Source: an uncultured Oscillospiraceae bacterium (GTDB lineage Bacteria > Bacillota > Clostridia > Oscillospirales > Oscillospiraceae). Taken from it: a stretch of DNA of 64,000 bases. The first letter of the stretch is position 1. Every line of letters begins with the position of its first letter. Under the pieces are notes generated by a model. It was not told where the DNA came from, did not search any database, and saw only the letters and a program-made list of their open reading frames with translations. This document shows positions 40,220 through 49,410 of the stretch, piece by piece. The position numbers and the translations under genes were made by a program. Location: positions 1 through 64,000 of the forward strand of contig CANQJZ010000001.1 in the NCBI GenBank assembly GCA_947624385.1. Direction: 5' to 3'.

Positions 40220-41659
40220 TTAAAATCCGAACCCGAAGAACTGGCGGAAGAAGTCGTCCATGTCGCCGTAATACTGGCCCTGCTGATCCTGCTGAGGCAC
40301 CGGGCTGGGGGTGGCCTCCACGGGCTTCTGGCTCTCGCCGAAGGTCACGGACACGGTCACGGTCTCGCCGTTGCGCCAGAGGGTGATCTGGGCGGTGTCG
40401 CCCACGGAATAGCCCCGCACAATGGCGGTCAGCTCCGTGGACCCGGCCACGGCCTTGTCGTCCACGGCGGTAATGATGTCCCGCTCCTGGATACCGGCCG
40501 CGGCGGCGGGGCTGTTCTCCACCACGTTGGTCACGTAGGCCCCGGGCACCATGCCGTACCGCTCCGCCACGGACTCGGGCACCGTATAGGCGCTGACGCC
40601 CATGGTGGCCCGGTCCACCACGTAGCCGTACTCGATGAGCTGGTCGGCGATGTGGCTGGCGTCCTCGATGGGGATGGCGAAGCCCAGGCCCTCCACGCCG
40701 GTGGCCTTCGTCTTGGCGGTCACCACGCCGATGACCTCGCCGTCCGCGTCATACACGGGCCCGCCGGAGTTGCCGCTGTTCACGGCCGCGTCGATCTGGA
40801 ACATATTGATGGGCAGGCTGTCGGTGTCGGTGGTGATGGTCCGGTCGGTGGCGGAGATGATGCCGCTGGTCATGGTGAAGTTCAGCTCGCCCAGGGGGTT
40901 GCCCACGGGGTAGACGGCGTTGCCCACCACGATGTCGTCCGCGCTGCCCATGGTCACGGGGGTCAGGCCGGTGGCGTCGATCTTCAGCACGGCGATGTCA
41001 TTGGCCTCGTCATAGCCCACGATCTCGGCGGTGTACTCGGTGCCGTCGTATGTCAGCACGGACACGTCATAGCCGCCCTCCCGGGCGTTCTCGATCACGT
41101 GGTTGTTGGTCATGATATAGCCGTCTTCGCTGATGATGAAGCCCGTGCCGGACACGCTGGCGGCGCTGATCTGGCCGAAGAAGTTGGTGTAGGTGATCTC
41201 GCTGGTGATGCCGACCACCTGCTTTTTCGCCAGCTCATAGATGTTTTGGCCTACGGTCTCGTCGATGGCCGCGGGCGCCAGGGCGCCGGCCTGCTGCTCC
41301 GGCTCGGCCGTAACGTCGGCGGGCGCGTCGGTGATCTCCGGCTCGTCCGTGGCCTCGGCGGGAGCCACGGTGGTCTCCGCGGCGGGGGGTACGTCGGCGG
41401 GCTTATCCCGCAGGAGCAGATACGTCACGCCCACGCCGGCTATTGCGGCCAAAATGGCGCACACCAGGCATATGGCCACCACCGCCCCGGCGCTGACGCC
41501 CTTTTTCTGTCTGGGCTGCCGGGCCGGCTGCTGCTGGGGCGCGTAAGCGCCGTACTGGCCGTCGGGACCGGGGGCGGTGTAATAGGGGCTCTGGTTCTCC
41601 GTGCCCACGGAACCACCGCCGGCGTTATTGTTATTGTTGTTGTTGTTATACTCGTTCAT
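40220..41659 (-). CDS. htrA: HtrA/DegP-type membrane-anchored serine protease
   Basis: A 479-residue protein. The N-terminus MNEY plus a run of Asn and a Gly/Pro/Gln-rich stretch precede one membrane helix (VVAICLVCAILAAIAGVGVTYLLL). The trypsin-like domain shows the triad: His in MTNNHVIE, Asp in NDIAVLKI, Ser in AAVNSGNSGGPV. A PDZ domain follows (PGAYVTNVVENSPAAAAGIQERDIITAV). The end FFRQFFGFGF is typical of the family. It degrades or refolds damaged exported proteins. The ATG at 41659 follows AAGGAGG. Confidence 0.93.
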   Translation of the reverse strand: MNEYNNNNNNNNAGGGSVGTENQSPYYTAPGPDGQYGAYAPQQQPARQPRQKKGVSAGAVVAICLVCAILAAIAGVGVTYLLLRDKPADVPPAAETTVAPAEATDEPEITDAPADVTAEPEQQAGALAPAAIDETVGQNIYELAKKQVVGITSEITYTNFFGQISAASVSGTGFIISEDGYIMTNNHVIENAREGGYDVSVLTYDGTEYTAEIVGYDEANDIAVLKIDATGLTPVTMGSADDIVVGNAVYPVGNPLGELNFTMTSGIISATDRTITTDTDSLPINMFQIDAAVNSGNSGGPVYDADGEVIGVVTAKTKATGVEGLGFAIPIEDASHIADQLIEYGYVVDRATMGVSAYTVPESVAERYGMVPGAYVTNVVENSPAAAAGIQERDIITAVDDKAVAGSTELTAIVRGYSVGDTAQITLWRNGETVTVSVTFGESQKPVEATPSPVPQQDQQGQYYGDMDDFFRQFFGFGF

Positions 41660-41768
41660 GTTCGCGGCCTCCTTGCTTGCTGCTTTATGCCTATAATTTA
41701 GCCCGTTCCCGGCCACAATTCCACAGAAATCTGTAAATAAATTATGGATTTTTTGTAACGCGGGTCAG

Positions 41769-43145
41769 CTAGACCATTTCCTCCGGCCGGAATATCTCGT
41801 CGAACTGCTCCGGCGTGAGAAAGCCCAGATGCACGCACGCGTCCCGGAGGCTGATATTTTCCTCATAGGCCAGCTTTGCCGTTTTGGCCGCGTTTTCGTA
41901 GCCGATATAGGGGTTCAGGCACGTGACCAGCATGAGGGAGCTTTCCAAATTCCGCCGCATCTTCTCACGGTCGGCCTTGATGCCCGCCGCGCACCGCTTG
42001 TCGAACGACGCCACAGATTGGGCCAGCAGCCGCACGGACTGCAAAAAATCGTAGGCCAGCACCGGCATGAACACATTGAGCTCGAAATTCCCCTGGGATG
42101 CGGCAAAGCCGATGGCCGCGTCGTTGCCCATGATCTGCGCCGCCACCATGGTCACCTGCTCACATTGGGTGGGATTGACCTTCCCCGGCATGATAGAACT
42201 GCCCGGCTCGTTGGCCGGTATCATGATCTCCCCCAGGCCGCACCTTGGCCCGGAGGCCAGCCAGCGCACGTCGTTGGCGATCTTCATCATGTCGGCCGCC
42301 GCCGCCTTCACGGCCCCGTGGGCGAACACAAGCTCGTCCCTGGACGTGAGGGCGTGGAACTTGTTGGGCGCGGTGACGAACGCCTTGCCCGTGAGCCTGG
42401 ATATCTCCTCCGCCGCCTTTTCCGCGAACCCCTCCGGGGCGTTCAATCCCGTGCCCACGGCGGTGCCCCCCAGGGCCAGCTCCTTCAGCGGCCCGCAGGC
42501 TGCGCCTATCAGCTCCATGTCCCGTTCCATGGAGCTGCGCCAGCCGCCGATCTCCTGAGAAAAGGCGATGGGCACCGCGTCCTGCAAGTGGGTCCGGCCG
42601 CTCTTGACCACGCCGGCGTTTTCCGCCTCCAGCTGCAAAAACGTCTGCACAAGCCCCGCCAGGGCCGGCAAAAGCCCATCCTCCAGGGCCAGCACCGCCG
42701 CGACGTGCATGGCGGTGGGAAAGGTGTCGTTGGACGACTGGCTCATGTTCACGTCGTCGTTGGGGTGGCATAGGGTCCGCCCCGCCAGAGCGTTGGCCCG
42801 GTTGGCGATGACCTCGTTGGCGTTCATGTTGGACTGGGTGCCGGAGCCGGTCTGCCACACCACCAGCGGGAAGTGGTCCGCCAAGGCCCCGTCGATGACC
42901 TCGTCCGCCGCCTTTTCTATGGCCGCCAGCTTTTCCGCCGTCATCTTTTCCGGCAGCAGCGCGTGGTTGGCCCTGGCCGCCGCCTTTTTCAAAATGCCGA
43001 AGGCATGTACGATCTCGGCGGGCATGGTCTCTATCCCCACGCCGATGGGGAAATTCTCGTGGCTGCGCTGGGTCTGCGCGCCCCAGTACCGGTCCGCCGG
43101 TACCCGCACCTCGCCCAGCGAGTCGTGCTCCACACGATACTCCAT
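41769..43145 (-). CDS. fumC: class II fumarate hydratase
   Basis: A 458-residue enzyme. The superfamily signature is GSSIMPGKVNP; other blocks are GSGTQSNMNANEV, HPNDDVNMSQSSNDTFPTAMH and SGRTHLQDAVPIAF. It interconverts fumarate and malate. The ATG at 43145 follows AAAGGAGA. The longer frame beyond 43145 is rejected. Confidence 0.93.
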   Translation of the reverse strand: MEYRVEHDSLGEVRVPADRYWGAQTQRSHENFPIGVGIETMPAEIVHAFGILKKAAARANHALLPEKMTAEKLAAIEKAADEVIDGALADHFPLVVWQTGSGTQSNMNANEVIANRANALAGRTLCHPNDDVNMSQSSNDTFPTAMHVAAVLALEDGLLPALAGLVQTFLQLEAENAGVVKSGRTHLQDAVPIAFSQEIGGWRSSMERDMELIGAACGPLKELALGGTAVGTGLNAPEGFAEKAAEEISRLTGKAFVTAPNKFHALTSRDELVFAHGAVKAAAADMMKIANDVRWLASGPRCGLGEIMIPANEPGSSIMPGKVNPTQCEQVTMVAAQIMGNDAAIGFAASQGNFELNVFMPVLAYDFLQSVRLLAQSVASFDKRCAAGIKADREKMRRNLESSLMLVTCLNPYIGYENAAKTAKLAYEENISLRDACVHLGFLTPEQFDEIFRPEEMV

Positions 43146-43247
43146 ACTCTCTCCTTTCCCGCCGGCGCAGTGCCGCGCACCCTCATTATACCTTTTTGCC
43201 CGTCCATTTACAAGCGGCGCCATACCGGGCGGCGGGAAAGAAAGCGC

Positions 43248-43275
43248 TTGATTTTCCGGAAAAATGTCCTATACT
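43248..43275 (+). promoter_or_regulatory. promoter of the beta-CASP hydrolase gene
   Basis: TTGATT (43248-43253), 16-base spacer, TATACT (43270-43275). Confidence 0.55.
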
Positions 43276-43330
43276 TAAAATTAATAGAAAGCATGTGGAC
43301 ACCAAACGGACATGGATAAGGAGGGAACCA

Positions 43331-44950
43331 ATGAAGCTGACATTTTTGGGCGCGGCCCATGAGGTGACGGGAAGCTGTTCGCTGATCGAGATCGGCGGCG
43401 TTTACGGGCTTGTAGACTGCGGCATGGAGCAGGGCGCGGACGTGTTCGTCAATCAGGACATCCCTGTGGAGGCCAATAAGATCGACTTTGTCCTTCTGAC
43501 CCACGCCCATATCGACCACTCCGGCAACCTGCCCCTTCTGTACAAGCGGGGCTATTCCGGCCCCATTTACGCCACCCGGGCCACCTGCCACCTGTGCGAG
43601 ATCATGCTGCGCGACTGCGCGCACATCCAGGAATCCGACGCGGAGTGGAAAAGCCGCAAGGCCAAGCGCTCCGGCGGCGAGCCGGTGGAACCGGTGTACA
43701 CCATGGACGACGCCGAGGCCGCCATCGCCCACCTGCGCCCCTGCGATTACGGCGAGCAGATACACATCGCGGAGAACGTGATCGTCCGCTTCACGGACGC
43801 CGGCCACCTGATGGGCTCTGCCAGCATCGAGATCTGGCTCACTGAAAACGGCGTGGAGAAAAAGCTGGTGTTCAGCGGGGACATCGGCAACACGAACCAG
43901 CCCATCATCAACGACCCCCAGTACTTAAAAGAGGCGGACTATGTGGTCACCGAGTCCACCTACGGCGACCGGTACCACCAGAAGATGGACACCAACAACG
44001 TCCGTTTCCTGGCGGACGTGATACAGCGCACCCTGGACCGGGGCGGCAATCTGGTCATCCCCTCCTTCGCGGTGGGCCGGACGCAGGAGATGCTGTACTT
44101 CATCCGGGAGATCAAGCTGCAAAACCTTGTCACCGGCCACGGGGACTTTCCCGTATACGTGGACAGCCCTCTTGCCAACGAGGCCACCGGCATCTTCCTC
44201 CAGTGCGACCGGATCTACTTCGACCCGGAGACCACCGCCCTGCTGGACCAGGGGGTGAACCCGCTGGTATTTCCGGGCCTGAACGTGTCCGTGTCCAGCG
44301 AGGAATCCAAGGCCATCAACTTCGACAAAGAGCCCAAGGTCATCATCTCCGCCAGCGGCATGTGCGAGGCGGGCCGTATCCGCCACCACTTAAAGCACAA
44401 TCTGTGGCGCAAAGAGTGTACGGTGCTGTTCGTGGGCTACCAGGCGGCGGGCACCACCGGCCGGGCCATTTTAGACGGGGCCAAAAAGATCGATCTGTTC
44501 GGCGAGGAAGTGGCGGTGAACGCCGAGATATGCTTCTTCCCCGGCAAGAGCGGCCACGCCGACAAGGACGGCCTCATCAAGTGGATCACCGCCTTTGAGC
44601 AAAAGCCCCAGATGGTTTTCGTCAACCACGGGGAGGACGCGGTGTGCCAAAGCTACGCCGAGTGCCTGCGGGACGAGTACGGCTTTACCACCTTCGCCCC
44701 CTATTCCGGCACGGTGTTCGACCTGGCCTCCGGCCAGTTCCTGGAGACCCCCGCCGGCGTGCCCGTGGTGAAGAAGACCGCCAAACAGACCCGCAACGCC
44801 TCCGTGTTCGACGGTCTCATCGCCGCGTGCAAGCGCCTCACCGAGCTTGCCTACGGCTGCCGGGAGATACCCAACAAGGAGATCGGCAAATTCACCGGCC
44901 AGGTCAACTCTCTGGCGGACAAGTGGTCCGCCTGGGCCAAGAAAAAATAA
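43331..44950 (+). CDS. beta-CASP metallo-beta-lactamase RNA hydrolase (CPSF-like)
   Basis: A 539-residue protein. Metallo-beta-lactamase motifs are LLTHAHIDHSGNLPLLYKRG, DAGHLMGSASIEIW and FSGDIGN; the beta-CASP part has VVTESTYGDR, IPSFAVGRTQEML, IISASGMCEAGRIRHHL, and HADKDGLIKWI with NHGEDAVC. It is probably an RNA endo/exonuclease. The ATG follows AAGGAGGG. It is the last host gene before the prophage. Confidence 0.92.
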   Translation: MKLTFLGAAHEVTGSCSLIEIGGVYGLVDCGMEQGADVFVNQDIPVEANKIDFVLLTHAHIDHSGNLPLLYKRGYSGPIYATRATCHLCEIMLRDCAHIQESDAEWKSRKAKRSGGEPVEPVYTMDDAEAAIAHLRPCDYGEQIHIAENVIVRFTDAGHLMGSASIEIWLTENGVEKKLVFSGDIGNTNQPIINDPQYLKEADYVVTESTYGDRYHQKMDTNNVRFLADVIQRTLDRGGNLVIPSFAVGRTQEMLYFIREIKLQNLVTGHGDFPVYVDSPLANEATGIFLQCDRIYFDPETTALLDQGVNPLVFPGLNVSVSSEESKAINFDKEPKVIISASGMCEAGRIRHHLKHNLWRKECTVLFVGYQAAGTTGRAILDGAKKIDLFGEEVAVNAEICFFPGKSGHADKDGLIKWITAFEQKPQMVFVNHGEDAVCQSYAECLRDEYGFTTFAPYSGTVFDLASGQFLETPAGVPVVKKTAKQTRNASVFDGLIAACKRLTELAYGCREIPNKEIGKFTGQVNSLADKWSAWAKKK

Positions 44951-44965
44951 ATTTTACAGCAAACA

Positions 44966-45001
44966 GCGCCCATACCTGTTCCCAGGCATGGGCGCGTTTT
45001 T
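44966..45001. terminator. terminator at the host/prophage boundary
   Basis: A 13-bp stem (GCGCCCATACCTG/CAGGCATGGGCGC, one mismatch), then GTTTTTTG. It ends the hydrolase gene and lies beside the endolysin stop, so it may serve both strands. No att repeat could be recognised. Confidence 0.75.
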
Positions 45002-45005
45002 TGTC

Positions 45006-45821
45006 TCACTCCAGCGCTGTCAACACGGCCTTCCACGTCTCTTTCCCCACAACGCCGTCCTGCGCCAGCCCCAGCTGCTTCTGCAGCGCCTGGACCCCGG
45101 CCTTGGTCACAGGCCCGAACTCACCGTCCACGGCCTCGTGGTTGATGCCACGGGCAAAGATGACCCGCTGGATGGTCTTGACCTCCGGGCCGGCGCAGCC
45201 CTTGGAAAGCTCGTGCAGTCCGATGTCGGCAAACAGCAGCTTGCCGTACGGCTCGACCGGCTCGACCGGCTGGACCGGCTCGTCCCCGGACGCCGCCACG
45301 TAATTGGGCCGCACATAGCCCCAGATGTACGTGCTGGTCAGCGGGTACGACCGCTTCGCGCACATATTCGACGTGTTCCCCTCGATGGTGTACACGTAGG
45401 TCTTGTCCACCGCGTACACGATGCCCGTATGCGTCCGGGTGATTCCATTATCGGTGAAGATGATGACATCCCCCGGCTGGGGCGTCCAGTAACCGCGATG
45501 ACCCTTGCTGGCGGCGGGCGCCGCGTCGTAAAGCTGGTTGCAAGCCGTGTAGGGCCACACGCCCCACAGCACGTCCTTCGCCAGCGCCTTATCGTTCCCG
45601 CACGCCTCGTACACGGCCAGGCTCACCTGCATGGCGCACCAGGCCCCCGCCGGGCCATTGATGCCACAGATATGCCCAGCGTAGGTCCAGTTATTGGCTC
45701 CCTTGTTCTTCTCAAAGGCGCTCTTGTCACGGGTGGTGGCGTAGGAAGAGCTGCCCTTCTCGTAATACCCAAGCCAATACTCGAACGCCTTGACCGCCTG
45801 GGCGGCTGTGCATTTACTCAT
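45006..45821 (-). CDS. phage endolysin: CHAP amidase/peptidase plus peptidoglycan-binding domain
   Basis: A 271-residue protein. The CHAP domain (about residues 40-170) has the catalytic Cys in GAWCAMQVSLAVY and His in RTHTGIVYAVD. A Pro/Val/Glu linker (EPVQPVEPVEP) leads to a PG_binding_1 domain (KGCAGPEVKTIQRVIFARG..DGEFGPVTKAGVQALQKQLGL). It has no signal peptide, so it needs the holin. It overlaps the holin gene by 8 bases. Confidence 0.92.
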   Translation of the reverse strand: MSKCTAAQAVKAFEYWLGYYEKGSSSYATTRDKSAFEKNKGANNWTYAGHICGINGPAGAWCAMQVSLAVYEACGNDKALAKDVLWGVWPYTACNQLYDAAPAASKGHRGYWTPQPGDVIIFTDNGITRTHTGIVYAVDKTYVYTIEGNTSNMCAKRSYPLTSTYIWGYVRPNYVAASGDEPVQPVEPVEPYGKLLFADIGLHELSKGCAGPEVKTIQRVIFARGINHEAVDGEFGPVTKAGVQALQKQLGLAQDGVVGKETWKAVLTALE

Positions 45822-46026
45822 TGTCGCCCTCCACCTCCGGCAGGCCCGCTATGCTGGTCAGCAGACTGAGCACCGCCGCCACGCCCGCAACGCTCACGAT
45901 GTGCAGCCAGTCCAGCTCCGTGAAGCCCACCAGCTCTGTGCCGATCAGGGCCACCGCCGTCTGCGCGAAGGTCTTGACGGCCCGAATGCCCGCCGCCTTC
46001 AGCCACGCTTTGAAATTGTTTTTCAT
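45814..46026 (-). CDS. phage holin
   Basis: A 70-residue membrane protein with two hydrophobic helices (VKTFAQTAVALIGTE and WLHIVSVAGVAAVLSLLTSIAGL) and a charged C-terminus, the pattern of r1t/LC3-type holins. The start follows AGGAGGAAAAATC. It forms the pore that lets the endolysin out. Confidence 0.88.
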   Translation of the reverse strand: MKNNFKAWLKAAGIRAVKTFAQTAVALIGTELVGFTELDWLHIVSVAGVAAVLSLLTSIAGLPEVEGDNE

Positions 46027-46048
46027 GATTTTTCCTCCTATGTAGAAT

Positions 46049-46306
46049 TTATTTTTCGACCTGGCGTTCCAGGTCAGATATACGGTGATTTGCCACGGCC
46101 ACCTTTTCCTCCAGCACCGGGACCCGCTGGGCGAAGTTGTTGTGTATCCGCACCTCCCGGGTCAGCTCTTCCACCTTGGTATTGGTGACCGCCTGGGATA
46201 TCTCGATCTGCCGCTGTATCTTATTGTTGCTGGCCCGCACGGTCAGGACCACCCCCGCCAGCGCCAGCCCGCCGGTTATGAGCGCGGACACCACCGCGTC
46301 GCTCAT
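46049..46306 (-). CDS. phage membrane/coiled-coil protein near the lysis cassette (XhlA-like)
   Basis: An 85-residue protein. It begins MSDAVVSALITGGLALAGVVLTV, a membrane helix, followed by a long charged coiled coil (VTNTKVEELTREVRIHNNFAQRVPVLEEKVAVANHRISDLERQVEK). This is the XhlA-like layout found before holins. Of two in-frame ATGs, 46306 is best spaced from GGGGGG. It may aid lysis. Confidence 0.75.
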   Translation of the reverse strand: MSDAVVSALITGGLALAGVVLTVRASNNKIQRQIEISQAVTNTKVEELTREVRIHNNFAQRVPVLEEKVAVANHRISDLERQVEK

Positions 46307-46308
46307 GC

Positions 46309-46707
46309 TCATCCCCCCTTCGCGCCCACCAGCGCCGCGATATGCTGCAGCGTCCCGATATCCGCCCGGAAGAACGCGTCGTTCCAGAGCCAGCGATCTT
46401 CCCAGTCCGCCCGCTTGAACGGCCAACACAGCGGGTCTGCCCAGACCTTATCCCAGCGCTTCTGGCGCATGGCCCCGGGCTTTGCAAGCTCGTCCATGAT
46501 GGCCCGGGTCAGCCGACCCCGCCGCAGGCCGTTGCCATCATCGTCCCGGGCGAAGTACCGGTGGCCATTCTCGCTGTCGGCCAGGCACATCGCCCTGCCG
46601 CCGCAGAAGAGCATGTCGCCGCGCTTCTCCGCCACCGTCCCCGCCGGCACGTTCACATACCCGCACAGGGCCGTTTCCCTGAACCGTCTGTGTACGACGT
46701 ATCGCAT
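46309..46707 (-). CDS. conserved phage hypothetical protein
   Basis: A 132-residue soluble protein (MRYVVHRRFRETALCGYVNVPAGT..) with conserved aromatic residues near the end (CWPFKRADWEDRWLWNDAFF). Similar proteins are found between the tail fibre and lysis genes of clostridial siphoviruses, function unknown. The ATG follows GGAGGG. The longer frame upstream is rejected. Confidence 0.75.
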   Translation of the reverse strand: MRYVVHRRFRETALCGYVNVPAGTVAEKRGDMLFCGGRAMCLADSENGHRYFARDDDGNGLRRGRLTRAIMDELAKPGAMRQKRWDKVWADPLCWPFKRADWEDRWLWNDAFFRADIGTLQHIAALVGAKGG

Positions 46708-46720
46708 AGCCAGGCCCTCC

Positions 46721-47788
46721 TCACACCACAAAGCCGACCAGCAGCGCGTAGGAATAGGACGCCTGACCGGAGCCGGCGCCCCCGCTGGCGGACACGGTGC
46801 AGAAGTACTGGCTGTTGTCGGCGCGCGGGGACCGGCACCACCCGACCGCGGCCACAGTGGTGGCGTTATGCCTATGGATGACCCTGTCTCCGCCCTCCTC
46901 AAAGTACGCGTAACAGGCCTGCCTTTCCTGCTCGGCCGGATTTGCGCAGGTACACAGCTTCTGTATCTCATACTCCGACAGAAGGAACAGATAGTCCTGG
47001 GTACGCGTGACGTTTCCCGCCGATGCGGACCCGCCGCCGGTGTTGTCCGTATACTTGTTGACGCGCCTCATCACGGTCCGCAGGTCGCTGGGGAATACCC
47101 CCAGAAGCGTATTGCTCTTGGGCCTTGTGTTGGGCCCGTCCGAGCCCAGGATATCCGCCCTCATATGAGATTTGCTCCAGCCGCCCGCATTGGCGTTGCC
47201 GGTGTTCATCGTAAAGGCCCCGGCGTTGCTGGAGCTCATCCCGCAATAGCTGTCCGCCAGCCCTACCAGCGCGTCGCCTATGCGGCCGACGGCAAAATGG
47301 ATACCGGGCCCCTCCAGCGCGGCGTTGTGGTCTATGCCCAAAACGAAGACATCGACCGCCAGGTTGGAAAAGCGCGTGGTCCACACCGTGCCGTTGAGTG
47401 TGATCGTCTTTTTGTCCCCCGTTTTCCACAGGTTGGCCGCAAAATGCGCATCGGAGACCTTCCTGATATCCGCCCAGCTCGTGGCGTCCAGTGTCTCGCC
47501 CACATGCAAAACGGTGATCTTCACGGTGGTCGTGACCGTTTTTCCGCCCATCGTGAGGGACACCGTCACCTGCGTATCGCTCTGCTGCAGCTGGCCGGAG
47601 GGCTCTATGGAATAGCCGCCCGCCAGCGTCAGGACCGTCCCGTCGTCGTAACGGGCCTCTATCGCCATACCCGTCGGATCGAACGTGTCCCCGACAAGAT
47701 ACGTGGTCCGCGCCGGCGACTGCTTAACGGTCAGCGTCTCGGGCCTGGCTCCGCCCCCGCCGCCCATATTCATCACATATCCGCCCAT
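46721..47788 (-). CDS. tail fibre/receptor-binding protein with Ig-like and DUF6273-like domains
   Basis: A 355-residue protein. Residues about 15-90 form a bacterial Ig-like domain (SPARTTYLVGDTFDPTGMAIEARYDDGT..TVKITV). Residues 100-355 (SWADIRKVSDAHFAANLWKTGDKKTITLNG..RFSNLAVDVFVLGIDHNAALEG) match the DUF6273-type domain of phage and surface proteins. A Gly-rich N-terminal stretch precedes them. This is probably the distal adhesion module. The ATG follows GAGGAGG. Confidence 0.8.
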   Translation of the reverse strand: MGGYVMNMGGGGGARPETLTVKQSPARTTYLVGDTFDPTGMAIEARYDDGTVLTLAGGYSIEPSGQLQQSDTQVTVSLTMGGKTVTTTVKITVLHVGETLDATSWADIRKVSDAHFAANLWKTGDKKTITLNGTVWTTRFSNLAVDVFVLGIDHNAALEGPGIHFAVGRIGDALVGLADSYCGMSSSNAGAFTMNTGNANAGGWSKSHMRADILGSDGPNTRPKSNTLLGVFPSDLRTVMRRVNKYTDNTGGGSASAGNVTRTQDYLFLLSEYEIQKLCTCANPAEQERQACYAYFEEGGDRVIHRHNATTVAAVGWCRSPRADNSQYFCTVSASGGAGSGQASYSYALLVGFVV

Positions 47789-47789
47789 G

Positions 47790-49025
47790 TCACGCCTCCT
47801 CGTTCGCCGCTAAGCGATAGACCCGCACGGTCAGCGCGCTCTCCGGCGTCTTGCCGCAGGTGAACGACATCTTCCCGTCCTCGGTCATGTCCTCCGCCTG
47901 GATATCCGCGGCATGACAGGCCGCCAGATTGTCCCGTCCTGCCGCGCCTCCCACCAGATAGTTATACCCGGCCATCACGAGCCTCGGGTCGGCGACGGTC
48001 TGTCTGTTGTCTGTCCAGTCCTCCGGCCCCAGCACCAGGTCGATGCAGTCGCTTTTCGGCCCCGGCTCACCCTGCGGTCCCGCAGGGCCGACGGGACCCT
48101 GCGCGCCGTCTTTGCCGTCCTGTCCTTTCAGTTGCCCGGCGTCCAGCTTCTGCTGGAACGTCTCGCCGTCGGTGAAATACACGTTTCCGGCGGACACGTT
48201 CTTCACCGCCTCGGACGCTTTTTCGTCGGCATAAGCGAATACGTCGGTCTGCTTCCCGCTCGTGTCGTATATAGCCGCCAGCATGTCGCCGGACCCCTCG
48301 CCGTCCTTGCCGGGAGGACCCTGCTCGCCCCGGTCGCCCTTCTCGCCCCGGGCCGGTTTGCCGGTGCTTGCATACACTCCGTTTTCGGCGTCCCAGGTCT
48401 GCCAGTTGCCGTCCGCGCCGATGACCGGCGGGTTGCCGCTGTACTGCCTGGCCGTCTCGGCGCTTTTTTCGGCCTCTGTTGCCTTTTGCGTGGCGGTGGC
48501 CTCCGATGCCTTGGCCTCGTCCCGCGCCGTCTCAGCCTCAGTCTGGGCGGTCTGAGCGGCGGTCTTGGCCTTCTCCGCGTCCGCAAGGGCCGCTTTCGCC
48601 GCCGTCTCGCTCTCCTTTGCCGCCGTTGCCGACTGGCCCGCAGCGGCAGCTTTGTCTGTCGCAGTCGTGGCCGCAGCCCGGGCCTTGTCAGCCTCCCCCT
48701 CCGCCTTGGCCGCGCTGGCCCCGGCGTTTTCCTCGCTCCTGGCCGCACTGGCCGCACTCTGGGCCGCCTCAGCCGCAGAACCGGCCGCGGCGTCCTTGGA
48801 CTTCTCCGCATCAGCCGCGCTTTTTTCCGCCGCGTCCTGGCTGGCCTTGGCCTTCTCAGCGCTTGCCTCCGCCTGGCCCACATACTGGACCGTCGCCTCG
48901 CGGGCGAACCTGGCCACCAGCTCGCCCCGTATGCTGTGCGCCTGGTTTTGCTGCTCCACCACCAGCAGCGAATCGTCGTCCAGCGCCTCCGCCACCGGCA
49001 GCTCGCCTATCCGTTTATCCGCCAT
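47790..49025 (-). CDS. phage tail fibre with coiled-coil shaft and collagen-like segments
   Basis: A 411-residue protein. An N-terminal MADKRIGELPVAEALDDDSLLVVEQ head (phage fibre type), then about 150 residues of Ala/Lys/Glu repeats (SAEKAKASQDAAEKSAADAEK..) forming a coiled-coil shaft, then collagen-like GEKGDRGEQGPPGKDG and GQDGKDGAQGPVGPAGPQGEPG, and a globular end. ATG 49025 follows GGAGGTG and overlaps the previous gene by 11 bases. Confidence 0.85.
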   Translation of the reverse strand: MADKRIGELPVAEALDDDSLLVVEQQNQAHSIRGELVARFAREATVQYVGQAEASAEKAKASQDAAEKSAADAEKSKDAAAGSAAEAAQSAASAARSEENAGASAAKAEGEADKARAAATTATDKAAAAGQSATAAKESETAAKAALADAEKAKTAAQTAQTEAETARDEAKASEATATQKATEAEKSAETARQYSGNPPVIGADGNWQTWDAENGVYASTGKPARGEKGDRGEQGPPGKDGEGSGDMLAAIYDTSGKQTDVFAYADEKASEAVKNVSAGNVYFTDGETFQQKLDAGQLKGQDGKDGAQGPVGPAGPQGEPGPKSDCIDLVLGPEDWTDNRQTVADPRLVMAGYNYLVGGAAGRDNLAACHAADIQAEDMTEDGKMSFTCGKTPESALTVRVYRLAANEEA

Positions 49026-49395
49026 TGTCATCACCTCCGCTCAACCGGTTTATCTCGTCTCGCCAGGCCTGCCGCCGGGCGAGCACGTCCGCGTATTCCT
49101 CCCGCGTCGCCGCGCCCTCGGCCAGCTTGGCGGCTATGTAGTCCGTCTCGTCCAGTTTCGCCTTGAGCTGGGCTATCCTTGTGGCGGCCCGCTGCTTACT
49201 CTCCAGCGCTGCCAGCCGTTCCTCGTCCAGCACCAGCCTCTCCCCGTCCCACCGGTACGCCATCATGCGCACGCCGCGCATGTCCAGGCCGTCCAGGCTC
49301 TCCACATGGGGCAGTTCCTCCTGGCCCTCACCGGGCCCCGGCCCATACCGCAAACCCCGCAAATACCCGTCCTTGTCCACGTTCAGCCAGACCAT
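49015..49395 (-). CDS. phage tail-associated coiled-coil protein
   Basis: A 126-residue protein. It begins MVWLNVDKDGYLRGLRYGPG and has a C-terminal helix (LKAKLDETDYIAAKLAEGAATREEYADVLARRQAWRDEIN), a pattern frequent in small proteins between tail tip and fibre genes. It may be an assembly factor for the fibre. It overlaps the fibre gene. Confidence 0.65.
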   Translation of the reverse strand: MVWLNVDKDGYLRGLRYGPGPGEGQEELPHVESLDGLDMRGVRMMAYRWDGERLVLDEERLAALESKQRAATRIAQLKAKLDETDYIAAKLAEGAATREEYADVLARRQAWRDEINRLSGGDDNGG

Positions 49396-49410
49396 GTTAT
49401 TCCCTCCTTT

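Noticed and set aside
49015-49395. Classification as a complete tail fibre assembly chaperone
   Set aside because: Only the coiled-coil part is suggestive; the family could not be recognised, so it is left as tail-associated.
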